A stretch of 64,000 bases of DNA from Bog-756 sp038210245 (GTDB lineage: Bacteria > Actinomycetota > Acidimicrobiia > Acidimicrobiales > RAAP-2): contig JBBQWW010000008.1 of NCBI GenBank assembly GCA_038210245.1, forward strand, positions 7,744 to 71,743, given 5' to 3'. Made by a program: the position numbers and the translations under genes. A model generated the notes under the pieces. It was not told the origin of the DNA. It did not search any database and saw nothing but the letters and a program-made list of their open reading frames with translations. Of this stretch, positions 44,365 through 53,175 are shown in pieces. Within the stretch, counting starts at the first letter, position 1; every line of letters begins with the position of its first letter.

Positions 44365-45228
44365 TCAGACGGCCAACACCACCACCGAGCCCAGCGAGAC
44401 CAGCCGGTCGTCAGCCCCGACGTCGTGGATGGCCACCCGGACCAGGGTGCGGCCCGGAGGGCCCCCGAGGACCCGGCACCGGGCCTCGATGGGCCCCACC
44501 CGGGCGGGGCGCAGGTAGTGGAGCACCGTGTCGGCCGCCGCCATCTCGTCGGCCTTCGGGGCCGGGCCTGGGCCCCAAGAGGCGGCGGCGGCCGCCCGGC
44601 AGGCGGCCACGTCGGCCAGCACGGCCACTGACCCCCCGTGCAGGATGCCCCACGGGTTCCGGAGGTGGTCGGCCAGGCGGAGGCGGGTGGTGGCGCCCAT
44701 CCCAGGCTCGATGCAGAAGAACGCCTCGGCCGGGGGCACCTCGGCGGTGGGCGGGGGCATGGGCACCACGGCCGGTCGATCGAACTCGAGGTTCATCTCC
44801 CCGGGGTCGAGTACGGCGAAGGTGGCGGTGGATGCCGCCACCAGGCCGTCGTCCCGCCCTTCGTCGACCACGTCCAGACCGGCCACCACCGAGTTGCGCC
44901 CCCGCCGCAGCACCCGGCCGTGTACCCGGAGGGGCCCCTCATGGTCGAGGCGGGTCACCGTGACCATCAGGCTGGTGGTGACGATCCACCGAGGGAGCAC
45001 TGAGAGACCCGACAGGAATCCCCCCACTGAGTCCAGATTGGTGAGCAGGGCCCCGGTGCGCAGGCCCCCGCCGGCGCCCCGGTGGTGATCATCGACGGGT
45101 ATGCGACCGGCGAACTCCGAGAAGCCCTCGCCGCCGTCGGCCGGCGGGATCTCCCAGCGCTCCAGCCGGAAGTAGTCGCTCATGTGGTGGCGGGCATCGG
45201 CCGGTCCGGACCGGGTGGGCCCGCTCAC
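44365..45228 (-). CDS. Double hot-dog acyl-CoA thioesterase-like protein
   Basis: 287-residue protein with two hot-dog folds. The second has RNPWGILHGGSVAVLADVAA, the PaaI-type HGG motif that ends a long helix; the first is degenerate (GGLRTGALLTNLDSVGGFLS). It probably hydrolyses or binds an acyl-CoA. GTG start, overlapping by four bases the stop of the previous hot-dog gene. Last gene of a three-gene operon with the SDR and the other hot-dog protein. Confidence 0.78.
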   Translation of the reverse strand: MSGPTRSGPADARHHMSDYFRLERWEIPPADGGEGFSEFAGRIPVDDHHRGAGGGLRTGALLTNLDSVGGFLSGLSVLPRWIVTTSLMVTVTRLDHEGPLRVHGRVLRRGRNSVVAGLDVVDEGRDDGLVAASTATFAVLDPGEMNLEFDRPAVVPMPPPTAEVPPAEAFFCIEPGMGATTRLRLADHLRNPWGILHGGSVAVLADVAACRAAAAASWGPGPAPKADEMAAADTVLHYLRPARVGPIEARCRVLGGPPGRTLVRVAIHDVGADDRLVSLGSVVVLAV

Positions 45229-46157
45229 CGCGCCGCCGCCACGGTGGTACCGACCGGTCCTGCGGTGGCCACGAACGACTCCACGGCCATGCCCCGGGCA
45301 TTGATGACCGTGGTCAGCCGGTCCTCGGCGCCCGAGTCGATCAGTTCGACCACGGCGCTCCCGGACGTCCCGCCGGCACCGGCCACGTCCCCGGTGTCGA
45401 GCACCGTGGTCCGGGAGACGATGGGGCCCAGCCGGCCCAGCGTCAGATAGGCGACCTGGAGGTCGGTAACGACCATCGACGCCCCCGAGCGGCCGGTGGC
45501 GGCGCCCAAGGCCTCGGTCGCCGCCACCTCGCCCAGGAGGGCCATCACCCCTCCCTGCACCGCCTCGATGGAGTTGTGCAGATAGGGATGCACGGGGAGG
45601 GACACCCGTCCGGTGGCGGCGTCGTCCACGATCATGCCCAACGTCTCCACCAGCGGTCGGTCCAAACCGTGGCCGCTGATGGCCATCGTGGGGGGAAGGT
45701 CGAAGGGCAGAGGCTCCGTCGCCGTCCGGTTCCCACCGGGGAGCACGGCGAAGGTCAGCGTGGACCAGGCCGCCGGGGCCGACTCGCCGTCGGCCCCCAA
45801 CACCTCGTCACCGTGCTCGTCCACGTTGACCACCAGGGCCTCGATGACCATGGTGGTGCGACCCCGGCGGACCAGCTCCGCCCGGGCCTCCACCACCGGA
45901 CCCACGGCCGGCCGGACGAGCTGGAGGGTGAGATCGGCCGTGGCCATCCAGTCCGGGCGGAGAATACGTACTCCCAACAGCCCCCCGACCACGTCCACCA
46001 GGGTGGCCAGCACCCCGGCCCTGGCGCCTCCGTCGGCGCCGCACACATACGGGGTGACGCGGGTCCGGGCCACCGCCGCGGTGTCGGACAGCACCTCGGT
46101 GTCGAAGCCCACGTCGCCGAGGAAGTGACCGGGCGGCGGGTAGCCCCCCACCGTCAC
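45225..46157 (-). CDS. Second double hot-dog thioesterase-like protein
   Basis: 310-residue hot-dog protein with a GTG start directly after the SDR stop. GGARAGVLATLVDVVGGLLG is the first hot-dog helix and NSIEAVQGGVMALLGEVAAT the second, with GG in place of the full HGG. Similar in layout to the downstream gene but clearly diverged; the two may form a heteromer. Substrate unknown. Coupling to an SDR suggests a fatty-acid or steroid-CoA route. Confidence 0.75.
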   Translation of the reverse strand: MTVGGYPPPGHFLGDVGFDTEVLSDTAAVARTRVTPYVCGADGGARAGVLATLVDVVGGLLGVRILRPDWMATADLTLQLVRPAVGPVVEARAELVRRGRTTMVIEALVVNVDEHGDEVLGADGESAPAAWSTLTFAVLPGGNRTATEPLPFDLPPTMAISGHGLDRPLVETLGMIVDDAATGRVSLPVHPYLHNSIEAVQGGVMALLGEVAATEALGAATGRSGASMVVTDLQVAYLTLGRLGPIVSRTTVLDTGDVAGAGGTSGSAVVELIDSGAEDRLTTVINARGMAVESFVATAGPVGTTVAAAR

Positions 46158-46919
46158 TCAGCGCTCCTGTTCGGTGGGCCGGATCAGCACCTCGTTGACG
46201 GCCACCCGGCGGGGCCGGGTGACGGTGAACACGATGGACTCGGCGATGTCCTCGGCCTGCAGGAGCTCGGTGTCACCGAAGGTGGCGGCCATGGTCTGGA
46301 GGACCTCGGGCCGGTTGTGGCCGGCCAGCTCGGTACGGGTGGCACCGGGTTCGATGAGGCTGACCCGCACGTGTCGACGGGTGACCTCTTGACGGAGGGA
46401 CTCGGAGAACGCCCCGACCCCGAACTTGGTGGTGTTGTAGACCCCACTGCCCAGGCGGGCGAACCGCCCGGCCACCGAGCTCACGTTGACGATGTCCGCC
46501 ACCCGGCGGGGCTCCTGTTCGGCCGCGGCCAACAGGTGCGGGAGGGCGGCATGGGTGGTGTAGAGCAGACCGAGCAGATTGAGCTCGACCATGCGGCGCC
46601 ACTCCTCCACCGGGGCGTCCACGATGGGGCCGAGGAGCATGACCCCGGCGTTGTTGATCACGGTGTCGAGCCGGCCGAACTCGAGGACGGTGGCCTCCAC
46701 CATGGCCCGGGCCGCGGCCTCGTCGGTGATGTCGGTCTCCACCACCAGCACGTCGGCGTCGTCACCGATCCGCTCGACGACCTGCTCCAGCCGGTCGCGG
46801 CGGCGGGCGGCGATGGCCACGGTGGCCCCCTCGGCGGCCAGGGCCACCGCCGTGGCCTCCCCGATGCCGCTGGACGCCCCGGTGACCAGCGCCACCGTTC
46901 CCTCGAGGTGACGTGTCAT
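46158..46919 (-). CDS. Short-chain dehydrogenase/reductase
   Basis: 253-residue classical SDR. Motifs: TGASSGIG at 14-21, NNAGV, Ser in NVSSVAG, Tyr/Lys in VYNTTKFGV. IEPGATRTEL after the active site fits the classical subfamily, and the protein is complete to RPTEQER. GGGGAA precedes the ATG. It is the first gene of the operon with the two hot-dog proteins, with no gap to the second. Substrate is open. Confidence 0.9.
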   Translation of the reverse strand: MTRHLEGTVALVTGASSGIGEATAVALAAEGATVAIAARRRDRLEQVVERIGDDADVLVVETDITDEAAARAMVEATVLEFGRLDTVINNAGVMLLGPIVDAPVEEWRRMVELNLLGLLYTTHAALPHLLAAAEQEPRRVADIVNVSSVAGRFARLGSGVYNTTKFGVGAFSESLRQEVTRRHVRVSLIEPGATRTELAGHNRPEVLQTMAATFGDTELLQAEDIAESIVFTVTRPRRVAVNEVLIRPTEQER

Positions 46920-47071
46920 GACTTCCCCGATCTGCTCAACATGGGGCGCAGTGTACCGACGGGGTCGCGACGCGGACCAGCACGGGGTAGGGAAGGTGTC
47001 AGGCGTGGACGGTGGCCGACCCGTGGCCGGCAGGCCAGGGGGTGGGTGGACGGGGTACCCGTCCGGCCGAC

Positions 47072-47368
47072 CTACGCCGCCGTCTGTCGGGACGGCTTGC
47101 CCGGCTGGCCCTTGCTGGAGGCGTTCTCCTTGCGAGGCGTGGTACGCCGGGTGCGGCGCCGCTGCCGGGTGGAGGTGTCGTAGGGGCGTTGGGTGGACGC
47201 CGGGCTCTCGTGCAGGGCACACCACTCGGTGCTGTTGTAGCGGGAGAGCTTGACCGTGCACTCCTCGGCGGCACACACCCGGCCGGTGGCGAAGACCTCG
47301 GGAGGGGTGCTCCCGGCCAGTCCGTCAGCCAAGAACGAGCTGTCATCTCCTGTGCGCCTATCCACCAT
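47072..47368 (-). CDS. Small Cys-containing basic-tail protein
   Basis: 98-residue protein, family not recognised. The central part GRVCAAEECTVKLSRYNSTE then WCALHE has three Cys and a His at spacings that fit one zinc site. The C-terminus from residue 55 is Arg/Lys/Thr-rich and likely binds nucleic acid. GGGGAA lies nine bases before the ATG. Another small Cys-rich gene lies at 49793. Real gene likely; role unknown. Confidence 0.6.
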   Translation of the reverse strand: MVDRRTGDDSSFLADGLAGSTPPEVFATGRVCAAEECTVKLSRYNSTEWCALHESPASTQRPYDTSTRQRRRTRRTTPRKENASSKGQPGKPSRQTAA

Positions 47369-47561
47369 GGCGGTCGTTCCCCTTTGTGATCGTGGACACC
47401 AACTAGAGGAATCTTCGGCAGTTCGGGGCGGGAACTGTAACGGCGGCCTCCCGGTCCCCTGAGCCCCTGGGCCGGGGTCGCCCCGCTCGGGACGGGCTGG
47501 GTCCCCAGCGGGCATCGCACCAGGTCGGCGGGCCGGCGTCGTCGTTGGTAACGTCCTGGCC

Positions 47562-48023
47562 ATGTCCACTGTCGACGTGTCCCAACCCATCGAGGCACCG
47601 GTCGAACGGGTGTGGGCGGTGGTGGGCGACCCCATCGGCATGAGCGACCTCACCGCCGAGTGCGTCGAGATGGAGTGGGTGGGCCAGTCGAGCGGTCCGG
47701 CTGTGGGGGCGCGGTTCCGCGGGCGCAACCGCTCCGGATGGCGTCGATGGAGCACCAGCTGCACCATCATCCGCTTCGAGCCCGGGTCCGAGATCGCCTG
47801 GGACGTGGCCTTCGGTCCCCTGCCCGTGGCCCGTTGGTCCTACCGGGTCGAGCCCGGGGAGGCCGACGGGGCCAGCCTGGTCACCGAGCGGTTCGAGGAC
47901 CATCGGGGTGCCCTGCTGCGGGCCACCGCGCCCCTGGTCCGGGGGACGTCGGATGCCGACACCCTCAACCGCTCCCACATGGAGGACACACTGGCCCGGG
48001 TCAAGCAGCGGGCCGAGGCCTGA
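47562..48023 (+). CDS. SRPBCC (polyketide cyclase-like) protein
   Basis: 153-residue START/SRPBCC fold. STVDVSQPIEAPVERVWAVV is the opening strand and helix; VGARFRGRNRSGWRRWSTSC and RWSYRVEP are the central strands; the last helix follows the RGTSDADTLNRSHMEDTLAR stretch. Members bind lipids or aromatic compounds in a deep pocket. It precedes the GH13 gene by 27 bases in the same direction. Confidence 0.85.
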   Translation: MSTVDVSQPIEAPVERVWAVVGDPIGMSDLTAECVEMEWVGQSSGPAVGARFRGRNRSGWRRWSTSCTIIRFEPGSEIAWDVAFGPLPVARWSYRVEPGEADGASLVTERFEDHRGALLRATAPLVRGTSDADTLNRSHMEDTLARVKQRAEA

Positions 48024-48050
48024 GCGGATACCGACGGGACCCCGACACCG

Positions 48051-49715
48051 TTGACTACACCCCCCTCCCCTCCTCGGGCCACGGGCCGACCGGACCCGGA
48101 CGGTCCCTGGTGGAAGTCGGCCGTCTTCTACCAGATCTACCCCCGGTCGTTCGCCGACTCGAACGGGGATGGTGTCGGCGACCTGGGGGGCATCCGGGCC
48201 CACCTGGCCGACCTGGCCTGGCTGGGGGTGGATGCCCTCTGGATCTCACCGTTCTATCCGTCCCCCATGGTCGACTTCGGCTACGACGTGAGCGAGTACT
48301 GCGATGTCGACCCGCTGTTCGGCACGCTCGAGGAGTTCGACCGGCTGGTGGACGAGGCCCACTCGCTGGGGCTCCGGGTCATCATCGACTGGGTGCCCAA
48401 CCACACCTCTGACCAGCACCCGTGGTTCCTCGACGCCGCTTCAGGCCCGGACCGGGCCCACCGCGACTGGTACGTCTGGCGGGACGCCGCCCCCGACGGC
48501 TCCCCGCCCAACAACTGGGTGGCCTCCTTCGATCTCACCGCGCCGGCCTGGACGTTGGACGAGGCGTCGGGCCAGTGGTATCTGCACCTGTTCGAGTCGG
48601 CCCAGCCCGACCTCAACTGGGATCAGCCGGCCGTGGTGGAGGCCATGCACGACGTGCTGCGGTTCTGGTTGGATCGGGGGGTCGACGGTATCCGGGCCGA
48701 CGTGATCCACTGTATCGGCAAGGACCCTGCCCTACCCGACGACCCACCGGCGGTGGCCGGCATCCCCCACAGCGCCCTGAACGACGTTCCTGTCACCCAC
48801 CAGCGGCTCCGGGCCATCCGCAAGCTCATGGACGAGTACCCGGGCGACCGGGTCATCGTGGGTGAGGTCTACCTCCTCACCACCGAAGCCGTGGCCACCT
48901 ACTACGGGGAAGGCGACGAACTGCACCTGTCCTTCAACTTCCCCCCGCTCTTCGCCCGGTGGCAGCAGGGTGCGTGGACCGAGTGCATCGAACAGACCGT
49001 CGCCGCCCTCGGGCCCCGAGACGCCTGGCCCACCTGGGTCCTGTCCAATCACGACAACCCTCGGCACCGGACCCGGTACGATCGGGCCGCGGCCTTGTTC
49101 GGGGAAGAACCCGATACCGCCAAGCGGCGGAGCGAAGCCCGGGCGCGCGCTGCTGCCGTGCTGCTCCTGACCCAGCGGGGCACCCCCTTCCTCTACCAGG
49201 GTGAGGAGCTCGGGCTGCTCGACGGGGTGATCCCGGCTGACCGGAAGGTCGACCCCGGTGGGCGGGACGGGTGCCGGTCGCCAGTGCCCTGGGACGGGAG
49301 TCCGGACCACGGTTGGCCCACCACCGGAGACACCGACGTGTGGCTGCCCTTCCCCCCCGAGTCCGAACGCCGGAACCACCTCGACCTGCGGGCGGACCCC
49401 TCGTCGATCCTCCACCTCTATCGGCGTCTGCTGGCCCTCCGGCACCGGTCGCCGGCGCTTGGGCTCGGCCGGTTCGGTCTGGTGGACGCGGCCGATGGCG
49501 TGCTCGCCTACGAGCGGGTCTCGGCCGACGAGTCGTGGGTGGTGGCCATCAACCTGACCGGCGACCCGGTCGACGTGGCCGGCGCCGACCCGGTGGTACT
49601 GGCCGGGCTACCCGTGGTCCTGGCCACCGATGCCACGCTCGAGGGACAACCCTTCACCGGATCGCTCGCCGCCGACGGGGCGGTGGTGCTGGCCCGACAC
49701 CCGATCGGCACCTGA
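48051..49715 (+). CDS. GH13 alpha-glucosidase (oligo-1,6-glucosidase type)
   Basis: 554-residue glycoside hydrolase. Region I is DWVPNHTS, region II GIRADVIHCI (nucleophile Asp), region III VGEVYLL (acid/base Glu) and region IV SNHDNPRH. The opening WWKSAVFYQIYPRSFADSNG is typical of cytoplasmic alpha-glucosidase and trehalose- or sucrose-splitting members. No signal peptide. The TTG at 48051 is the only possible start between the upstream in-frame stop and the first conserved residues. It frees glucose from short alpha-glucans. Confidence 0.92.
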   Translation: MTTPPSPPRATGRPDPDGPWWKSAVFYQIYPRSFADSNGDGVGDLGGIRAHLADLAWLGVDALWISPFYPSPMVDFGYDVSEYCDVDPLFGTLEEFDRLVDEAHSLGLRVIIDWVPNHTSDQHPWFLDAASGPDRAHRDWYVWRDAAPDGSPPNNWVASFDLTAPAWTLDEASGQWYLHLFESAQPDLNWDQPAVVEAMHDVLRFWLDRGVDGIRADVIHCIGKDPALPDDPPAVAGIPHSALNDVPVTHQRLRAIRKLMDEYPGDRVIVGEVYLLTTEAVATYYGEGDELHLSFNFPPLFARWQQGAWTECIEQTVAALGPRDAWPTWVLSNHDNPRHRTRYDRAAALFGEEPDTAKRRSEARARAAAVLLLTQRGTPFLYQGEELGLLDGVIPADRKVDPGGRDGCRSPVPWDGSPDHGWPTTGDTDVWLPFPPESERRNHLDLRADPSSILHLYRRLLALRHRSPALGLGRFGLVDAADGVLAYERVSADESWVVAINLTGDPVDVAGADPVVLAGLPVVLATDATLEGQPFTGSLAADGAVVLARHPIGT

Positions 49716-49792
49716 ACGCCGGTCGGACCGCCACTCCGGCATCGGGAACGCGGCCTAGGCCGGCGTCTGCTCCTCCGGCGTCGTGGCCCGGG

Positions 49793-50038
49793 CTACAGCC
49801 AGGTCTGGCGCCAATAGTCGGGAGCGCCCTCGTCACCCAACGACATGGAGTGGCCGTCCTCGTGGCCGCTACGCCTGATACAGCACACCAGGGTCCCGAT
49901 CCACGGTCCCCGGTCGATGCAGTGCACCGCTCCGCAGCGGCTCCACTGCGGCTCCGCGGGCAACTCCAGGTCCTCGAGGTCGAAGTCGGCATCGGACCAT
50001 TCGCTGAACCTGCGCACGTGAAATGGGTCGATCGTCAA
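49793..50038 (-). CDS. Small Cys/His-rich protein
   Basis: 81-residue protein, family not recognised. SRCGAVHCIDRGPWIGTLVC then CIRRSGHEDGHSM gives a C-x4-C ... C-C ... H-x3-H cluster that could hold zinc or another metal. The acidic N-terminus is EWSDADFDLEDLELP. A TTG start at 50038 with AGGA upstream is preferred. A frame could continue upstream, but its codons are poor. It converges with the glucosidase gene. Confidence 0.55.
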   Translation of the reverse strand: MTIDPFHVRRFSEWSDADFDLEDLELPAEPQWSRCGAVHCIDRGPWIGTLVCCIRRSGHEDGHSMSLGDEGAPDYWRQTWL

Positions 50039-50519
50039 AGTCTTTCCTGCCCCTTTTTGTTTCGTAACCCTCTCCTCTGTGATCGGAATGAGGGGGCCCA
50101 AGCTGTAGTGGGAATTGGGAAAACCGGTCAGGGGGACCTGGACCGGTAGCGGGGCAACGACCGGGTCCCCCTGCTCCACCCGATGGCCGGCCACTATGGG
50201 AAGGGTGGAAGCGTCGTCGCCGACCGTGTCGGGCCGTGGACACCCGAAGCCTCCGGACCTGGGGATCGCTCCCCAGACTGTCGTGCCTCCCCCCCGGCCG
50301 GCCCTTGGGTCCACGAGTCGGAGTAGGGCCCCTCCGGTGCGGCCGGACGGACAGGTTCATCGGCGAGACGATGGGGTTTCTCGGTGGCCCCAGCGGGCAG
50401 CCAGGGTAGGCATAGGGCGGTGGGGCCATCGGCCTGACCCGTGCCCTTGAGAGCATTTGTTCAGAGTCCGATGGTCGGGGAACTACGGCCGGCGGCCTGA
50501 AACCCCAGGTGGCAAGAGC
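50039..50519. other. Long non-coding region before the XRE regulator
   Basis: About 480 bases without a supported gene; reading frames here have poor codon use. AT-rich spots lie at 50045-50065 (before the small Cys/His gene) and from 50450 onward, where TTTGTTCAGAG at 50457-50467 echoes the GTTC motif of the operator downstream. No RNA gene recognised. Confidence 0.5.
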
Positions 50520-50577
50520 GAACATTTCAACCAGGGTCGGGTGTAATGTTCAAATTTCTAACAAAAAGGCGCTACGA
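50520..50577 (+). promoter_or_regulatory. Inverted repeat and -10 box before XRE regulator
   Basis: GAACATT at 50520-50526 and AATGTTC at 50545-50551 form a perfect 7-base inverted repeat, spacing about 18 bases. TACGAT at 50572-50577 is a likely -10 hexamer, eight bases before the ATG at 50585, so the transcript may be leaderless. The layout fits autorepression by the following HTH protein. Confidence 0.5.
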
Positions 50578-50584
50578 TGGCTCG

Positions 50585-51655
50585 ATGAACGGCGACCCCA
50601 CCAAGGGCATCGAGGACATCGTGCGGCGCAATGTGGCCGCCCTGAGGTCCAAGGCCAACCTGACCCAGCAGGCCCTGGCCGATGAGATGCTCCTACGGGG
50701 GATCGCCTGGACCCGGGAGACGGTGGCCCAGGTCGAGACGACCAACCGCCGGCTGGGGTTCACCGAGGCCATCGTGGTGGCCGCGTGCCTCGACGTGCCG
50801 GTGGCCCGGCTGACCGCCACCGGAGCCCCGACGGTCGCCGTGGGTGAGAGCGAGTGGACCGCGGCCTATCTGGGGGCGGCCATCGCCGGCACCACGGGGG
50901 ACACGTTCCCCCCGGAGAGCTACGCCACCACCGCCGTTCGGGCCACCCCACCGCCGCCGACCGCGGCTCCCATGGCCCCGGCGGCCGCGGGTGCTCCGGC
51001 GCCGGCCCAGGCGCCGACGGCCACTGAGCCGATGGAGGCCCCGACCCGATCCGCTCCTCCGAGCGAGGTGCCCGACCGGCGCCGAGGTGAGCGCCGGGTC
51101 ACCGATCCCGACGAACGCCAACAGCGGGGCCGACGGGGGACCGACAGCCCTCCGGCCACGCCGCAGAGGACGGCCGAGCGCATCGAGCGCCGGCTCCGGC
51201 TCCGGGTGACGGCGGGCGATGTCGATGCCACCGCCCAACGCCTCTGGTCCCGCAGTCTGGAGGCCGAGCGGGAACGACGGGTGACCGATCGGGTGGCCCT
51301 CACCGGAGGCTCGCTCAAGACCATCCGAGGCCACGTCTCGCGCGATCTCGACCGCGAGATCGCCTACGAGATGGAGCAGGGCTCTGAACAGATCCAGCCC
51401 ATCGTCGCCCCGACCGGGGACATGAGCCCGGACGAGGTGGCCTGGGAGGCCACCCGCCTCAACATCATCTTGGCCAACAGGGGCTACAGCGACAGCGACG
51501 TCACCCGGTGGTGGAACTTCACCCGTCATCGTGAGCTGGGCGACCGGACCATCGCCGAAGCATGGAAAGACGCCGAGTACGGGGCGGTGAGCCGCCTGGT
51601 GGAGTCCCTTCCCGACAAGCTGGTCCTCACCGACGGCTACTACCTCGACGAGTAG
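50585..51655 (+). CDS. XRE-type regulator with long Pro/Ala linker
   Basis: 356-residue protein. The N-terminal HTH is at residues 10-70: VRRNVAALRSKANLTQQALA, then DEMLLRGIAWTRETVAQVE. The middle (about 110-190) is Pro/Ala-rich and probably disordered. The C-terminus is helical (LRLRVTAGDVDATAQRLWSR onward) without a known domain. The start at 50585 is preferred; an ATG at 50546 has no ribosome site and would lie within the operator repeat. Regulatory target is unknown; it may sense DNA stress or control surface genes. Confidence 0.75.
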   Translation: MNGDPTKGIEDIVRRNVAALRSKANLTQQALADEMLLRGIAWTRETVAQVETTNRRLGFTEAIVVAACLDVPVARLTATGAPTVAVGESEWTAAYLGAAIAGTTGDTFPPESYATTAVRATPPPPTAAPMAPAAAGAPAPAQAPTATEPMEAPTRSAPPSEVPDRRRGERRVTDPDERQQRGRRGTDSPPATPQRTAERIERRLRLRVTAGDVDATAQRLWSRSLEAERERRVTDRVALTGGSLKTIRGHVSRDLDREIAYEMEQGSEQIQPIVAPTGDMSPDEVAWEATRLNIILANRGYSDSDVTRWWNFTRHRELGDRTIAEAWKDAEYGAVSRLVESLPDKLVLTDGYYLDE

Positions 51656-51753
51656 CGCGGCGCCCGACGGCGCCCCGGCCCCGGCCGGTACGCTGACGGC
51701 TCCAGCCGACGGCTGTTCCCCGAGGCACCCGCACCCGCACCCGAAAGGACCCC

Positions 51754-53112
51754 ATGGACCGGGCCCGACTCGCATCGCTGCTGGACGAGGAACGACGACT
51801 GCACCGGAACCGCAACCCCGGGTCACGGCAGCAGTTCTCCCGGGCCGAACACCTGTTCACCGGGGTGCCCATGACGTGGATGGCCAACTGGGCCGGTGGC
51901 TTCCCCCTCGCCCTGGACCGGGCCAACGGAGCCCAGGTCACCGACGTCGACGGCCACACCTACGTCGACTTCGCTCTGGGTGACACTGGAGCCATGGCCG
52001 GCCACTCGCCCCGACCCGTGGTCGACGCCGTCCGGCGACGGATGGAGACCCTGGGCGGGATCACCGCCATGCTGCCCACCGCAGACGCGGAGTGGGTGGC
52101 AGCCGAGCTGTCCCGCCGGTTCGGCATGGCCCAGTGGTCGTTCGCCCTGAGTGCCACCGATGCCAACCGGTGGGCTCTCCGCCTGGCCCGTCTGGCCACC
52201 CGTCGGCCCCAGATACTGGTCTTCTCCTACTGCTACCACGGGAGTGTGGACGAGACCTTCGTGGTGGCCGGACCGGACGGCACCACGGTGTCACGCCCCG
52301 GCAACGTGGCCCCGGCCATCGACCCCGCCGTCACCTCGGTGGCGGTGGAGTTCAACGACCTTGACGCGGTGTCCCGAGCCCTGCACACCGGTCGAATCGC
52401 TGCCGTGCTGGCCGAGCCGGCCCTCACCAATATCGGCATCGTCCTCCCCGATGAGGGGTTCCACTCCGGACTGCGGGATCTCTGTGACGAGACGGGCACC
52501 CTGCTCATGATCGACGAGACCCACACCTTCTCGGCCGGCCCGGGAGGTGCCACCCGGGCCTGGGGCCTCCGTCCGGACATCGTCACCATCGGCAAGGCCA
52601 TCGCCGGTGGCATCCCCATCGGCGCCTTCGGACTCAGCGACCGCCTGGCGCAGTCCCTGCTCGACCGCGTCGGTGACGACGACGCCGACATCGTGGATGT
52701 CGGCGGGGTAGGAGGCACCCTGGCCGGCAACGCACTCTCCATGGCGGCGGCCCGGGCCACGCTGGAGCACGTGCTGACCGACGATGCCTTCGGCCACATG
52801 ACCGAGCTGGCCGGGCGGTTGGCCGATCAGGTCGAGCGGTCCATCGCCGACCACGGGATGCCCTGGTCGGTGTCGCGACTCGGGGCCCGATCGGAGTACC
52901 GGTTCCGCACCCCGGCCCCAGCCAACGGCACCCAGTCGGCGATGGCCGAGGATACCCAGCTGAACGAGTACCTGCACCTCCGGATGAGCAACGGCGGCGT
53001 GCTCATCACCCCGTTCCACAACATGATCCTGACCTGCCCCGACACCACGGAGGCCGACGTCGACCGCCACGGCGAGCTGTTCGACTCGGCCCTCGATCAG
53101 CTCGCCGGGTGA
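51754..53112 (+). CDS. Class III aminotransferase, GSA-aminomutase-like
   Basis: 452-residue PLP enzyme of the glutamate-1-semialdehyde aminotransferase group. The fold starts at GAQVTDVDGHTYVDFALGDT. The Schiff-base Lys is in TIGKAIAGGIPIG and the cofactor Asp in MIDETHTF. GGVGGTLAGNALSMAAA is the conserved loop. The substrate is unlikely to be GSA, since no hem genes are near and the N-terminus is extended (about 45 residues). AAAGGA precedes the ATG. Single gene. Confidence 0.87.
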   Translation: MDRARLASLLDEERRLHRNRNPGSRQQFSRAEHLFTGVPMTWMANWAGGFPLALDRANGAQVTDVDGHTYVDFALGDTGAMAGHSPRPVVDAVRRRMETLGGITAMLPTADAEWVAAELSRRFGMAQWSFALSATDANRWALRLARLATRRPQILVFSYCYHGSVDETFVVAGPDGTTVSRPGNVAPAIDPAVTSVAVEFNDLDAVSRALHTGRIAAVLAEPALTNIGIVLPDEGFHSGLRDLCDETGTLLMIDETHTFSAGPGGATRAWGLRPDIVTIGKAIAGGIPIGAFGLSDRLAQSLLDRVGDDDADIVDVGGVGGTLAGNALSMAAARATLEHVLTDDAFGHMTELAGRLADQVERSIADHGMPWSVSRLGARSEYRFRTPAPANGTQSAMAEDTQLNEYLHLRMSNGGVLITPFHNMILTCPDTTEADVDRHGELFDSALDQLAG

Positions 53113-53175
53113 ACGGCCTAGGCCAGGCCTTCTTCGGCCGGAACGGTGGCGCCGGGGTGAACGACCCGGGCCTGG

